Notes under the pieces: model-generated
What the model saw: only the letters and a program-made list of their open reading frames with translations
Databases searched by the model: none
What the model was told of the DNA's origin: nothing
Position numbers and translations under genes: made by a program
Part shown: positions 38,041 through 47,688 of the stretch, in pieces
Position numbering within the stretch: the stretch's first letter is position 1
Layout of the letters: every line of letters begins with the position of its first letter
From: Deltaproteobacteria bacterium
GTDB lineage: Bacteria > Desulfobacterota > Desulfomonilia > UBA1062
Assembly (NCBI GenBank): GCA_029552245.1
Contig: JAKPDW010000021.1
Span: 62,001 to 126,000, forward strand
Length of the DNA: 64,000 nt
Reading direction: 5' to 3'

Positions 38041-38534
38041 GTCGCACTCCTGCGAGCAATGTGGTGGTGTCCACATAGCATAAACAGGGCTGTGGTGGCA
38101 AAGCGGCGATGCCGTCGGGCAGGTCCCTGACCGATCCCTGCACCGAAGACCGCTCACGCTCGAGGCGCCGCTTGATGCCCTGAGCGTGCAGAGGCACAGA
38201 CCTCGCCGATATGGGCGTACCGGGTCGAACCCTCGGGCCCGGGACGCTTAGACGCTACCCCTGTCGAGAACCCGAGACATGCCTGAACAGGGTCTACCAC
38301 GATGACGGCGTGGGCCGGAGAACCATTGGACAGCACCCCCGAGGCCCCCTCGGAGGAAGAGCCTCCCCTTCCCCGTCTATGACCCGGGAGGAAGGGGCCT
38401 GGCATGCTGCAGGCATGCGGGAGACAGGCGGCGTGACCTCCCTGTGGGTGCGAGGCCTCCATGCCCTGGCTGCCCGAGACGACGGGCACCGTCTTCCGCG
38501 GGAAAGCAGCGCCGCTTCCTGGAAACGGGCGCCT
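38041..38534. other. 494-bp GC-rich gap without a gene
   Basis: Apart from a probable valS promoter near 38060-38100 (TTGCCA and TATGTG on the minus strand), no gene or strong signal was found. An inverted repeat GCATGC-TGCAG-GCATGC lies at about 38403-38419. Confidence 0.4.
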
Positions 38535-39608
38535 TCACAGGGCGAGCTTCTTCAGCTTCTCGATCTCCTCGCGGATGACCTTCTCGACGAGACCCGGGAG
38601 CACCTCCCTGGTCGAGGCCACGATCTCCTGCACGAGTTCCTGGACGAGCGGCCTCACGATGCTCTCCAAGAGGGCGGGCATGTCCTTCCTGAAGTCCTCG
38701 ACCACGGCGCCCATGACGTCCCCGACCGGCACGCCGCCTTCTGCAAGGCAAGGCTCCCGACGGTCGGCACCTGCCAGGGCAGGGGGGACGGGACCGGCCT
38801 CAGCCTCCCCAGGGCCGGGCACAGCCTCACGGTCTGAGGGAGGGGTCGGCTCGGCGAGGCCGCCTAAGGCTTTTGCGGGTGTCACTTCGGCGCCCTCTTC
38901 CGGCGTCTCGCTCAACAGCACCTCCTGTTCCTTCTCCGTCAAGGGGACCTCCTCGAGGGTTTCTCTCAAGGCCAGGTCGATCTCCGTGGACAAGGAGGGC
39001 TTGGGCTCCCCATGCGCCCGTCCCTGGGCGGGGGGTTCCCCGAGCAGCGTCTCCACGTCCGAGACGGGCTTGAGCCCGAGCTCCTCTTCCCCGGCCAGGC
39101 CCAGCTCCTCCGCCGCCTCCTTCAGGGCCAGGTCGATCTCCGTGGACAAGGCAGGCTTGGGCTCCCCATGCGCCCGTCCCTGGGCGGGGGGTTCCCCGAG
39201 CAGCGTCTCCACGTCCGAGACGGGCTTGAGCCCGAGCTCCTCTTCCCCGGCCAGACCCAGCTCCTCCGCCGCCTCCTTCAGGGCCAGCTCGGTCTCCGTG
39301 GACAAGGCGGGCTCCCGCTCCGGCCGCATCTGCAAGGTGGCGGGGGTTTCTTCCAGCGGTATCCCCATGTCGGGGCCCGCCTTGGTTGCCCGGCCGTCCT
39401 CCGCCAGGATCCCCGCCGTGTCCTGGTCTATCTCTTCGATCGGTATATCGAGATCGGTTGCGAGCTCCTTGCCCAGATCGAACGAGTCCGGTTCGGTCAC
39501 CGGCCTCTTCCTCGCCGCCTCTTCCGGGGGTTTCCCCGAGGGGGTACCCTCCTCGAGGAGGTCGGTGAGGTCTATGATTTCCTCGTCCAAGAGATCCCTG
39601 TCCGGCAT
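38535..39608 (-). CDS. Acidic repeat protein with PopZ-like C-terminus
   Basis: This 357-residue protein is very rich in Glu, Leu, Pro and Ala and has no signal peptide. Two nearly identical 52-residue repeats (about 107-210) contain EAAEELGLAGEEELGLKPVS, and a third partial repeat follows. The DNA repeat is 156 bp long (near 38966-39300) and almost unchanged, so the duplication is recent. The last 60 residues form amphipathic helices with VLPGLVEKVIREEIEKLKK, which resembles the oligomerising C-terminus of PopZ/DUF2497 polar scaffolds. The similarity is my reading, not a search result. A good AAGGAG precedes the ATG at 39606-39608. The function is unknown; a polar or cytosolic scaffold is a reasonable guess. 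Confidence 0.72.
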   Translation of the reverse strand: MPDRDLLDEEIIDLTDLLEEGTPSGKPPEEAARKRPVTEPDSFDLGKELATDLDIPIEEIDQDTAGILAEDGRATKAGPDMGIPLEETPATLQMRPEREPALSTETELALKEAAEELGLAGEEELGLKPVSDVETLLGEPPAQGRAHGEPKPALSTEIDLALKEAAEELGLAGEEELGLKPVSDVETLLGEPPAQGRAHGEPKPSLSTEIDLALRETLEEVPLTEKEQEVLLSETPEEGAEVTPAKALGGLAEPTPPSDREAVPGPGEAEAGPVPPALAGADRREPCLAEGGVPVGDVMGAVVEDFRKDMPALLESIVRPLVQELVQEIVASTREVLPGLVEKVIREEIEKLKKLAL

Positions 39609-39651
39609 GGCAATCTCCTTTTTCGACCGGCTCCGCAACAACCGGAACCCC

Positions 39652-40974
39652 TCAGCCCTCGTTCACCATGACGGGCTGTCCCGTGGCCTCTCTCACGCTC
39701 ATCCACAACGGCCCGCCGACGTCTATCTTCTTCCTGCCCTGCATGCAGATCTCGGTGGGTATATGTACATATACATTATTCCACAGGCCGATCAACATGT
39801 CCGTTTTGCCGCACATGCCGGCATGTACCGCCATCTGTGCAAGGAAACCGCAGAAGATCGAGTCGGAGGCGTTGGCGGTCACGCTCCTTATGGTGTAGCT
39901 CGGGTCTATGTACTTCAGGTTGACCGGCAGAGCGACCTCTTGGAAGTACCTCTCGATCCTTTCTTTCAGGTAGACGCCGATGTCGTGCTTCCTCACGTTT
40001 CCCGAGGCGTCTTTTTCCTCGGGCATGTCCGTGAAGAACTTCTGGCCTGCACCCTCGGCAACGACCACCACGGCATGGCCCCTTGTCCGTATCCTCTTTT
40101 CGAGGGCGCAGAGGAACCCCCGCGGGCCTTCGAGGTCGAAGTCCTCTTCCGGGACGAGGACGAAGTTCACGTCCCTCGATGCGAGGGCCGCGTTTGCCGC
40201 TATGAATCCCGAGTCCCTCCCCATGAGCTTGACGAGGCCGATACCGTTGGGAGCACCCTTCGCCTCCGCGTGGGCGCACGTGATGACCTTACGCGCCTCC
40301 TCGACGGCGGTATCGAAGCCGAATGTCTTGGATACAAAGGCGATGTCGTTGTCGATGGTCTTCGGGATGGCGATGACCGCGCACCTGTACCCCCTCTCGA
40401 GGGCCTCCCGGGCGACCGATGATGCGGCCTTCAGCGTCCCGTCACCCCCGATGAAGAACACGATGTTCATGTTGAGCCGTTCGAGCGCGTCCACGATCTC
40501 GCCGATGTCCTGGGAGCCCCTGGAAGACCCCAGGACCGTCCCCCCGAGCTCGTGGATGTGCTCGACCGCATCCGGGGTGAGCTCCACGAGCGCGTGGCCG
40601 TACGACGGAATGAAACCCTGGAGCCCGTACGGCACACCGTAGATGTTCTCCACGCGGTAGGCGTAGTGCAGCTCGAGCACGAGGCTCCGTATGACGTCGT
40701 TGATGCCGGGGCACAACCCTCCGCAGGTGACGATGGCGCACTTGGTCTTCGAGGGGTCGAAGTAGATCTTCCGGCGCGGACCCGCGAGCTCGAAGGACAC
40801 AGGCTCGGAGCCGGTCTCCATGCACCGCTTGAAGAACCCCAGGGAGGTGTCGATGACCACCCGCTCGTGATCCTCCACGAAGATGGTGCTCCCGGAGACG
40901 GGAGAATCGATGGTCGCCCTTCCCAGGCTCTTGATCGTCGTCTCGATCGAACGGCAGGCGGCCTCCTGGTTCAT
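39652..40974 (-). CDS. pfkA: ATP-dependent 6-phosphofructokinase, long group
   Basis: This 440-residue phosphofructokinase has GGDGTLKA for nucleotide binding, the catalytic PKTIDNDI and the substrate-binding MGRDSGFIA. The GGDGT sequence (Gly rather than Asp at the key position) points to ATP use even though PKTIDND is shared with PPi enzymes. The same combination is known from TP0108-like and trypanosomal PFKs. A GAAAGGAG Shine-Dalgarno precedes the ATG. The gene lies 43 bases upstream of the acidic repeat protein and is probably co-transcribed with it. Confidence 0.9.
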   Translation of the reverse strand: MNQEAACRSIETTIKSLGRATIDSPVSGSTIFVEDHERVVIDTSLGFFKRCMETGSEPVSFELAGPRRKIYFDPSKTKCAIVTCGGLCPGINDVIRSLVLELHYAYRVENIYGVPYGLQGFIPSYGHALVELTPDAVEHIHELGGTVLGSSRGSQDIGEIVDALERLNMNIVFFIGGDGTLKAASSVAREALERGYRCAVIAIPKTIDNDIAFVSKTFGFDTAVEEARKVITCAHAEAKGAPNGIGLVKLMGRDSGFIAANAALASRDVNFVLVPEEDFDLEGPRGFLCALEKRIRTRGHAVVVVAEGAGQKFFTDMPEEKDASGNVRKHDIGVYLKERIERYFQEVALPVNLKYIDPSYTIRSVTANASDSIFCGFLAQMAVHAGMCGKTDMLIGLWNNVYVHIPTEICMQGRKKIDVGGPLWMSVREATGQPVMVNEG

Positions 40975-41149
40975 GGTCGTCGTCTCCTTTCCTAGCCGGC
41001 CTATCGACTTTCCCCGCGGTTTTCTTGAAGACGGCCGTCAGGTTCCATTGTACCACGCATGGTATATCGTGAACACAGGGGTTCATGTCATGCCTGCACG
41101 GGTCCGAAGCATCTTTTGCGCGAGGCCCCGCTATGCTATAGGCTTGCTC

Positions 41150-41467
41150 GTGGGCAGGCACAGGGACGGACTGGACAAGACCGAGAAAGAGCTCCTCGAG
41201 GAGATGGCAAAGGCCCTCGGCAATACCGGGCACCAGCTCGAGGAGGTCATCGAGGAGATGAAGGCCCTCGAGGAGGTCATGGAACGGACCGAGGACGTCG
41301 AGGAGTACAACCTGCTGGTTGAGAGGTTCAACGACCTTCACAGGACGGCTATGGCGAGGAGAGAGATGCTCATGATCCACCGCGAGGCCATAAAGATCTA
41401 CAAGCACACGGTCATAGACGCCGTCTACCCCATCCCCGAGCGGAAGAAGAAGAGGACCGCGCCGTGA
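41150..41467 (+). CDS. Small coiled-coil protein of unknown function
   Basis: This is a 105-residue, almost entirely helical protein rich in Glu, Lys, Leu and Met (KTEKELLEEMAKAL, LEEVIEEMKALEEVMERTEDVEEY), likely a coiled coil; the C-terminus is basic. I do not recognise the family. A -10-like TATGCTATA lies just upstream (41132-41140), and the GTG at 41150 is the best start. The stop overlaps the GTG of the following oxidoreductase as GTGA, implying coupling. Confidence 0.65.
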   Translation: MGRHRDGLDKTEKELLEEMAKALGNTGHQLEEVIEEMKALEEVMERTEDVEEYNLLVERFNDLHRTAMARREMLMIHREAIKIYKHTVIDAVYPIPERKKKRTAP

Positions 41468-42836
41468 GCGCCGACACCCGGCACGACCTCATCGTCATCG
41501 GCGGCGGGCCCGCCGGATACACCGGGGCGCTCCTCGGCGCGAAGAAGGGGCTCAAGGTGTGCATCGTGGAACAGGACCGCTGGGGAGGTACATGCACCAA
41601 CAAGGGTTGCATCCCCACGAAGGCGTACATGGAATCCCTGAGGGTCAAGGGCCTCGTAGAGAAGGCATCGCGCTATGGCATCGAGATCGAAGGCGCTTTC
41701 CAGGTGAAGGCATCGCTCGAGGCCATGAGGAAGAGGACCGAGCGCATCGTCAAGAGGCTTGCCAAGGGCGTGGAGTTCCTCCTGGCCAAGGCCGGCGTCA
41801 CCCTGATCGGCTCCACCGCACGCCTCGAGGGCGCACGCAGGGTGGCGGCGGGGGGGCGGGTCATGGAGGCCTCCGCCGTCCTCATCGCCACGGGGGCCAG
41901 GCCCAGGATGCCCGCATCGTTCACCCTGCCGGGATTCATCACGAGCGACGAGGTCTTCGATCTGGAGCGGGCCCCCACCTCCCTCGTCATCGTGGGAGCA
42001 GGTGCGGTGGGCATGGAAATGGCGCATATCTTCTCCCGGCTCGGGACGGAGGTGGTCGTCCTGGAGGAGCAGGACCGGGTCCTCCCCCTTGAGGACGAGG
42101 AGGTCTCGAGGCTCCTCGCCTCTCGATACAGGGAGGTCCGGTTCGTCACCGGGGCGCGCATCCTTCCGCCGGGGCCGGTGACGGCCGCGTGACGCTCGAT
42201 GTCGAGACCGCGTCAGGAAGGACGACCGAGAAGGCGGAGCTCTGCCTGGTGTGCACCGGGAGAGAGCCGGTCGTGCCCGAGGGGGTCCAGGGCTCGGGCG
42301 TGGAGGTCGGCGAGGGTGGGGGCATACACGTCGACGGGCACATGCGCACGAGCGTCCCGGGCGTCTACGCGGCAGGCGACGTGACGGGGTCGCACATGTA
42401 CGCGTACGTGGCATCCCGGGAGGCTGAGGTCGCGGTCATGGGCATCGTGGGCGAAGAGACGGCGGCCATGAGGTACGACCTCATCCCCCGCGTCGTGTTC
42501 ACCGACCCGGAGGTCGCCTCTGTCGGCAAAGGTGTGGCGGGCGACAGGGAACCCGGCAGGCAGGGGGTCTTCCCGGTCTCGGCCCTCGGGAGGGCGAGGA
42601 CCATGGACGAGTCCGAGGGGTTCGCACGGGTCGCCTGCGCTCCAGGAGGGGAGATCTCCTCGGTCAGCATAGCCGCGCCGCATGCCACGGAGCTCATAGC
42701 CTGGGCGACCCTCGCGTTGAACCAGGGGCTCACCCTCGAAGACTTCCTGGAGCCGATCTGCCCGCACCCGACGCTGTCCGAGATCCTGAGGGAGGCGGCC
42801 TTGGACGCGGCCGGCTTGTGCATCCACAAGCCCTGA
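41464..42836 (+). pseudogene. Dihydrolipoamide dehydrogenase homologue, frameshifted
   Basis: Together the two parts make one class I pyridine nucleotide-disulfide oxidoreductase. Part 1 (41464-42192) has the FAD-binding GGGPAGYTGA, the redox disulfide GGTCTNKGCIPTK and the NAD-binding GAGAVGMEMA. Part 2 (42189-42836) has the second FAD motif VYAAGDVTG and the dimerisation domain ending in ICPHPTLSE. The catalytic His-x(4)-Glu of lipoamide dehydrogenases reads HPTLSE. Part 1 ends in TGA at 42190-42192 and part 2 begins at GTG 42189 in another frame. One missing G in GCGTGACG would restore a single frame. It may be a real frameshift, a coupled split gene or a sequence error. Confidence 0.82.
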
Positions 42837-42866
42837 TCTCAAAGATACGGGCATAACCCCGCACGC

Positions 42867-42895
42867 TTGACACCGCTCGAGCAAACCTGTTACAG
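42867..42895 (+). promoter_or_regulatory. Possible promoter of hisI-hisG-map
   Basis: A consensus TTGACA (42867-42872) lies 45 bases before hisI. The expected -10 region (TTACAG at 42890-42895, 17-base spacing) is a poor match. Confidence 0.35.
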
Positions 42896-42916
42896 CTCTG
42901 CTCGCAGGAGGCGTCC

Positions 42917-43297
42917 ATGGGAAAGCTTTTGGATTTCGGGAAGGCGGGCGGGCTCGTGCCTGCGATCGCGCAGGATGCCGCCACGGGAGAGGTGCTCATG
43001 CTCGCCTACATGAACGAGGAGTCTTTCGAAGAGACCCTGCGCACCGGCAGGGCATGCTACTTCAGCCGCTCGAGGAACAGGCTGTGGCGCAAGGGCGAGG
43101 AGTCCGGGAACGTCCAGGAGGTCGTCGAGGTCCTCGTGGACTGCGACCAGGACGCCGTGCTCCTCAGGGTCAACCAGGTGGGGGGCGCCGCCTGTCATAC
43201 CGGGTACCGCTCGTGCTTCCATCGTGCCGTGAGGGACGGCGCCCTTGCGACCACAGGGGAGCGCGTCTTCAACCCCGAAGAGGTCTACAAGAAATGA
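42917..43297 (+). CDS. hisI: Phosphoribosyl-AMP cyclohydrolase HisI
   Basis: This is a 126-residue enzyme of histidine synthesis that opens the purine ring of PR-AMP. Family motifs are [32 protein letters not shown], the metal-binding DCDQDAVLL and CHTGYRSCF. It is the monofunctional form without the HisE domain. GGAGG precedes the ATG, and the stop overlaps the hisG start (ATGA). Confidence 0.95.
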   Translation: MGKLLDFGKAGGLVPAIAQDAATGEVLMLAYMNEESFEETLRTGRACYFSRSRNRLWRKGEESGNVQEVVEVLVDCDQDAVLLRVNQVGGAACHTGYRSCFHRAVRDGALATTGERVFNPEEVYKK

Positions 43298-44172
43298 GCC
43301 TGATTCGACTCGCACTGCCGAAGGGCAGTCTCCAGACCTCCACCATCGAACTCTTCAGGGACGCCGGCTGGAACATCAGCACCTCGTCCAGGAGCTACTT
43401 CCCCTCCATCGACGACAAGGATATCGAGTGCGCCTTGGTCAGGGCGCAAGAGGTGTCCAGGTACGTTGAGTCGGGGCTGTTCGACCTCGCGCTCACCGGC
43501 AAAGACTGGATCCTCGAAAACGGCTCCGACGTCGTGGAGGTCGCGGACCTCGTCTACTCGAAGGCCACCTACACGCCGGCGAGGTGGGTGCTTGCAGTGG
43601 ACGAGAAGTCACCCGTTCGGAGCATCGAAGATCTCAGGGGGAAGAAGATCGCAACCGAGCTCGTCAACTTCACGAGGCGCTTCTTCGCCGAGAGGGGGAT
43701 CGAGGTCGAGGTGGAGTTCTCCTGGGGTGCAACCGAGGCCAAGGTCGTCGAGGGTCTGGCGGACGCCATCGTGGAGGTCACCGAGACCGGTTCGACCATA
43801 CGGGCGCACAACCTGCGAATCGTGGACACCCTCCTCGTCACGAACACCAAGCTCATCGCGAACAGGCAATCGTGGGCGAACGAGGCGAAAAGGGCCAAGA
43901 TAGAGCAGATAGCGCTCATGTTGAGGTCCGCCCTCCAGGCCGTGGGGATGGTGGGGCTCAAGATGAACGCGCCCAGGGAGAAGCTCGAGGAAGTGATCGC
44001 CATGCTCCCCGCGCTCACATCCCCGACGGTCTCCCCCCTGCACGACCCCGGCTGGTTCTCCCTCGAGGTGATCGTGAACGAGTCTCACTCGCGCTCCCTG
44101 ATCCCGGAGCTCCTGAAGGCGGGCGCCAGAGGCATCATCGAATATCCCCTCAAGAAAGTCCTCGATGGATGA
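43294..44172 (+). CDS. hisG: ATP phosphoribosyltransferase HisG (long form)
   Basis: This is a 292-residue long-form HisG, the first and feedback-controlled step of histidine synthesis. The catalytic part starts [11 protein letters not shown], and the PRPP loop region is [16 protein letters not shown]. The C-terminal ACT-like domain (about 210-292) binds histidine, so HisZ is not needed. Here hisI precedes hisG and the other his genes are absent, so the pathway genes are scattered. Coupled on both sides by ATGA overlaps. Confidence 0.95.
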   Translation: MSLIRLALPKGSLQTSTIELFRDAGWNISTSSRSYFPSIDDKDIECALVRAQEVSRYVESGLFDLALTGKDWILENGSDVVEVADLVYSKATYTPARWVLAVDEKSPVRSIEDLRGKKIATELVNFTRRFFAERGIEVEVEFSWGATEAKVVEGLADAIVEVTETGSTIRAHNLRIVDTLLVTNTKLIANRQSWANEAKRAKIEQIALMLRSALQAVGMVGLKMNAPREKLEEVIAMLPALTSPTVSPLHDPGWFSLEVIVNESHSRSLIPELLKAGARGIIEYPLKKVLDG

Positions 44173-44915
44173 TCGTCCTCAAGTCGCCCAGAGAGATCGC
44201 CACGATGCGGGAAGCGAACCGTATCCTGGCGCTCTTGTTCGAACACCTCCAGGGCCTGATCCAGCCCGGCGTGACCACCGCCGAGCTTGACCAGGAGGCC
44301 GAACTCTTCATCCGCTCGCACAACGCCGTGCCCGCGTTCAAGGGCTACCGGGGGTACCCTGCGACGCTCTGCACCTCCGTGAACGAAGAGGTCATTCACG
44401 GCATCCCGTCGAAGAGGAAGCTCAGGAAGGGGGACATCGTGAGCATAGACGTGGGTGCCGTCTACGAGGGCTTCTACTCGGACTCGGCCAGGACCTTCCC
44501 GGTGGGCGAGGTGTCCGATGACGCCCTGAGGCTCATGGAGGCGACCGAGCGCGCGCTCATGGAGGGGATCGAGCGGGCCAGGCCCGGAAACCGCCTCCAC
44601 GACATCTCGGCCGCCATCCAGGACGTGGTTGAGAGGGCCGGGTTCAGCGTGGTCAGGGAGTTCGTGGGCCACGGCATCGGCAGGTCCCTGCACGAGGACC
44701 CCCAGGTCCCCAACTTCGGCAGGAAGGGTTCGGGCCCGCTGCTGCAGGAAGGGATGACCCTCGCGATAGAGCCCATGGTGAACCAGGGCACGTGGAAGGT
44801 CGAGATCCTCGACGACGGGTGGACCGCGGTGACGGCCGACGGCTCCCTGTCCGCCCACTTCGAGCACAGCATCGCGATAACCTCGAACGGCCCGGTCATC
44901 CTGAGCGTCTTGTAG
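44169..44915 (+). CDS. map: Methionine aminopeptidase, type I
   Basis: This is a 248-residue metallopeptidase that removes the initiator methionine. The metal-binding Asp, Asp, His, Glu and Glu ligands are in [32 protein letters not shown] and HFEHSIAIT. The length is normal and there is no zinc-finger extension. The start overlaps the hisG stop (ATGA), an unusual neighbour for map, which more often lies with secY and infA. Confidence 0.95.
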   Translation: MIVLKSPREIATMREANRILALLFEHLQGLIQPGVTTAELDQEAELFIRSHNAVPAFKGYRGYPATLCTSVNEEVIHGIPSKRKLRKGDIVSIDVGAVYEGFYSDSARTFPVGEVSDDALRLMEATERALMEGIERARPGNRLHDISAAIQDVVERAGFSVVREFVGHGIGRSLHEDPQVPNFGRKGSGPLLQEGMTLAIEPMVNQGTWKVEILDDGWTAVTADGSLSAHFEHSIAITSNGPVILSVL

Positions 44916-44985
44916 AGGCGCAAGCCCCCTGCCCCATCACGCCCCGGACAGCTCACCCGCCTGGCCGCACCGCTCCCATACCCTT

Positions 44986-45082
44986 TCATGCCGGGCATCC
45001 AGGAAGAGGCGGCATGCCATGACTCAACCACCAGGACGCGTCGACCCGGAACGAACCTGTCATACCGGGTTTCCAGGAAGGG
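44986..45082. repeat. Two-copy spaced repeat array, 74-bp period
   Basis: Copies at 44986-45008 and 45060-45082 match at 19 of 23 positions and share TCCAGGAAG after CCGGG. The 51-bp spacer is unique. Confidence 0.6.
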
Positions 45083-45382
45083 TCATCCTCCCACGACCTC
45101 GACCCGGTCGGATGCCCGCGTTCGACAGGTGCCGCCTAACGGCCCTCAAGGGGCCGAACACGAGAAACCATAGACCTGATACAGCTCAAAGACCACGTGA
45201 ATGCGGGACCACGACGAGGTGAACCGAGGCACTGCCCCTGGACGCGTCGCTCACCCGATGGGGACCGGGAAGGAAAGGGCCCTGTGGCGGAGAGGAAAAG
45301 GCGGGCCCGTGGGGAACCGGCCATCGACGTGCACGGCCGAGACGGGTATCGGGCGTCCCCTGCCTCCCTGCACGGTGCCGCG

Positions 45383-45493
45383 GGAAGAGACGCAGGTCCG
45401 GGCTTCAGGCCGTTTTGAGCGTGTCCACATCGTTGAAGTTGCGCTGGGGTCCGTGATGGAAGAGACGCAGGCCAAGTTTCAGGCCGTTACGAG
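45383..45493. repeat. Two-copy spaced repeat array, 75-bp period
   Basis: Copies at 45383-45419 and 45458-45493 share the exact blocks GGAAGAGACGCAGG and TTCAGGCCGTT plus a final GAG, with one base of length difference between the blocks. The 38-bp spacer is unique. The repeat is 36-37 bp, a size reminiscent of CRISPR repeats, but only two imperfect copies exist. Confidence 0.72.
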
Positions 45494-45527
45494 ACCTACC
45501 GGGAACGCGCAAGGCCGCGGGGACGGC

Positions 45528-46886
45528 TCACTGGGCGCCCCTGCCCTTGAGCGCGATCTTGATCGTCTGGAAGATGATCACCAGATCCAGCCACAAGGAC
45601 CTGTGCTTCATGTAGTAGAGCTCGTACTTGAGCTTCTCCTTGGCGTCATCGAAGGTGTCCCCGTAGGGGTAGTTGATCTGTGCCCAGCCGGTTATCCCGG
45701 GCTTCGCATGGAGCCTGAGGGCGTAGAAGGGGATCGCCTTCTCGAGCTGATCCACGAAGAAGCGCCTCTCGGGCCTCGGCCCCACGAAGCTCATGTCGTT
45801 CTTGATCACGTTGATGAACTGCGGGAGTTCGTCGATCCTCAGCTTCCTGATGATCCTGCCCACGCGCGTTATCCGGGGGTCATGCTCGCTCGCCCACTTC
45901 GGGCCGTCCTTCTCCGCGTCCTTGTACATGGACCTGAACTTTATCACCTTGAAATCCCTGCCGTCCTTCCCCACGCGGTTCTGGAAGTAGAAGACCGGGC
46001 CGGGCGAGTCCAGCCGGATGGCAAGGGCGGTCAGCAGCATGACCGGCGCGCACAACACGAGCCCGACAACGGCGAAGACCAGGTCGAAGGCGCGCTTGAC
46101 GATATCCTGGAGGCGTGAACTCTGGTATCCCTCGGTGAAGATGATCGAACTGGGGCGGATCTCCTCCACGAGGATCCTGCCGGTCACGCGCTCGTAGAAG
46201 GTGGGCGCGTCGACGACCTCGCACATGGACAACTTGATCTTGAGCAGGTCCTCAACGGGGAGCGTCCCCCTCCACCCGTCAGGGGCGACGACGAGCATGT
46301 CGGGGTCGTGCCGCTCGACGATATCCCTGACCTCTTCGGCGGGCCCGAGCCTCTTGAGGGGCAGGTCCCAGTTGACCTTCCCGACGTACCCCTCGAAGAG
46401 GACAGGGTAGCCGGAAGAACGCATCTCCCTGAACAGGAACTTCGCGTTCTCGCCGTCGCCGAACAGGACGACCCTGATGCCTGCGTATCGGGAGCCCCGC
46501 ACACGAGTGAGCGCGTATCGCACGGCCGAGGTCCCCACGATGGTGATCCCGATGGCCATGAAGAGCACGTCCCTCTCGATCCCGACAGAGGGTATGACGA
46601 AGAACAAAAACGCGAGGATGATGAGGCAGAGGCCCTCGGCCAGCAGGATCGAAGACGCCAGTTCGGAGATCCTCTTGAAGAACCTCCAGTCGTAGAGGTC
46701 CTGGAAGTAGAAGATCAACACGGTCACGGCCGAGTAGACGCCGGCCTTGAGCCCCAGCAGCTCGTCGGGCAGGCACACCTCGGGCAGGAGGAACTGGAGG
46801 TACTTCGCGAGGTGGACCGCCCCCCATGAGACCACCACGTCGGACACCAGCAGGATGATCTCCGGAAGAACCCTCTTTATCTTCAT
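45528..46886 (-). CDS. EpsB-type polyprenyl-phosphate sugar transferase, PEP-CTERM associated
   Basis: This 452-residue membrane enzyme starts exopolysaccharide units by moving a sugar phosphate to undecaprenyl phosphate. There are four N-terminal membrane segments (about 10-120), a Rossmann-like central domain (RVVLFGDGENAKFLF) and, after a further hydrophobic segment (about 270-290), a bacterial sugar transferase domain with KRAFDLVFA, VGKDGRDFKVIKFRSM, LRIDELPQFINVIKNDMS and PGITGWAQINYPYG. The overall layout and the C-terminal MKHRSLWLDLVIIFQTIKI fit the family tied to XrtA/PEP-CTERM loci (TIGR03013 type). The ATG at 46884-46886 has AAGGG upstream. The PrsT-like lipoprotein and a PEP-CTERM protein lie within 8 kb. 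Confidence 0.88.
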   Translation of the reverse strand: MKIKRVLPEIILLVSDVVVSWGAVHLAKYLQFLLPEVCLPDELLGLKAGVYSAVTVLIFYFQDLYDWRFFKRISELASSILLAEGLCLIILAFLFFVIPSVGIERDVLFMAIGITIVGTSAVRYALTRVRGSRYAGIRVVLFGDGENAKFLFREMRSSGYPVLFEGYVGKVNWDLPLKRLGPAEEVRDIVERHDPDMLVVAPDGWRGTLPVEDLLKIKLSMCEVVDAPTFYERVTGRILVEEIRPSSIIFTEGYQSSRLQDIVKRAFDLVFAVVGLVLCAPVMLLTALAIRLDSPGPVFYFQNRVGKDGRDFKVIKFRSMYKDAEKDGPKWASEHDPRITRVGRIIRKLRIDELPQFINVIKNDMSFVGPRPERRFFVDQLEKAIPFYALRLHAKPGITGWAQINYPYGDTFDDAKEKLKYELYYMKHRSLWLDLVIIFQTIKIALKGRGAQ

Positions 46887-47688
46887 GCACCCTTCTCTCG
46901 CCTCGTCCCCATCCGTGCACGAACCTATGACCGGGACGGGCGCCTCGGCTCGAAAGCGGTCACCACGCAGGTCCCGACCCCGTCCACCATCCGTCTCGAC
47001 CGGCACGAACCGGGGAGACGCCCGGCCGGGCTCCTTGTGTACGCCGCCCGTCGAACAAGCTGACCATGAGCATATACCGTATCAATACCACACAGATACC
47101 GTGATCGGAAGGTCATGATCACAGAGGGTCTCTTGCGTGGTGGCCCCGGCGGGTTCCCGGCCTCGAAAGGCCGGCCGCGGAGGCCGGTGAGCCTTTCATG
47201 GGAAAGGGCCCGACCCAGCTCGGATCACTGACCCAAGCGGATGGGCCCCCTGAAAGGCATCGTTCCGTCAAGACCCTCAGCGGTGACATCGATCGTCCAT
47301 CACGAAAGCCCCTTCCAGAGAGACACCCTCACGGGGCGTGCCCACGTTACGAGAGAAAACCCCGTCTCTTTGCCGGTGGGCATCGCGGACACACCGAGAC
47401 CATGCAAGATACGGTCGTGCATCGCCGCCGCCGAGTCTTACGGATCGATACCCCTTACCGGGGAGCCGCCCTGCGGCGGCACACGAGGATACGCCGTGAG
47501 AAGCCGTGGCCGCCTCCCAGGTCTCCTCAGGCGATCGCCCGACGAGGCGGTGTCCGGGGAGGGAGGCCGACACCGTGATCTCGTATGCACGAGGGGAAGA
47601 GTCGGACTGGGGTACAGGACTCAGCCGGAGAGGTGAACGTGTGTGATAGGCTCTCTCCGTGCGCTGACCGTGTCAGGCCCGAGAACCC
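46887..47688. other. 802-bp GC-rich gap without a gene
   Basis: No credible gene was found. The part nearest the sugar transferase is locally AT-rich (47065-47105, with GATACGG and GATACCG strings) and may hold its promoter. At 47338-47360 there is a string related to the 34380 repeat. GC-rich hairpins such as GGCCGG/CCGGCC occur around 47155-47190. Confidence 0.4.

Larger units (their letters stand above)
44916..45527. other. 612-bp convergent gap without a gene
   Basis: The gap lies between convergent map and the sugar transferase gene. No coding region is credible. It contains two different spaced repeats: one pair at 44986/45060 (74-bp period) and one pair at 45383/45458 (75-bp period). 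Confidence 0.5.
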
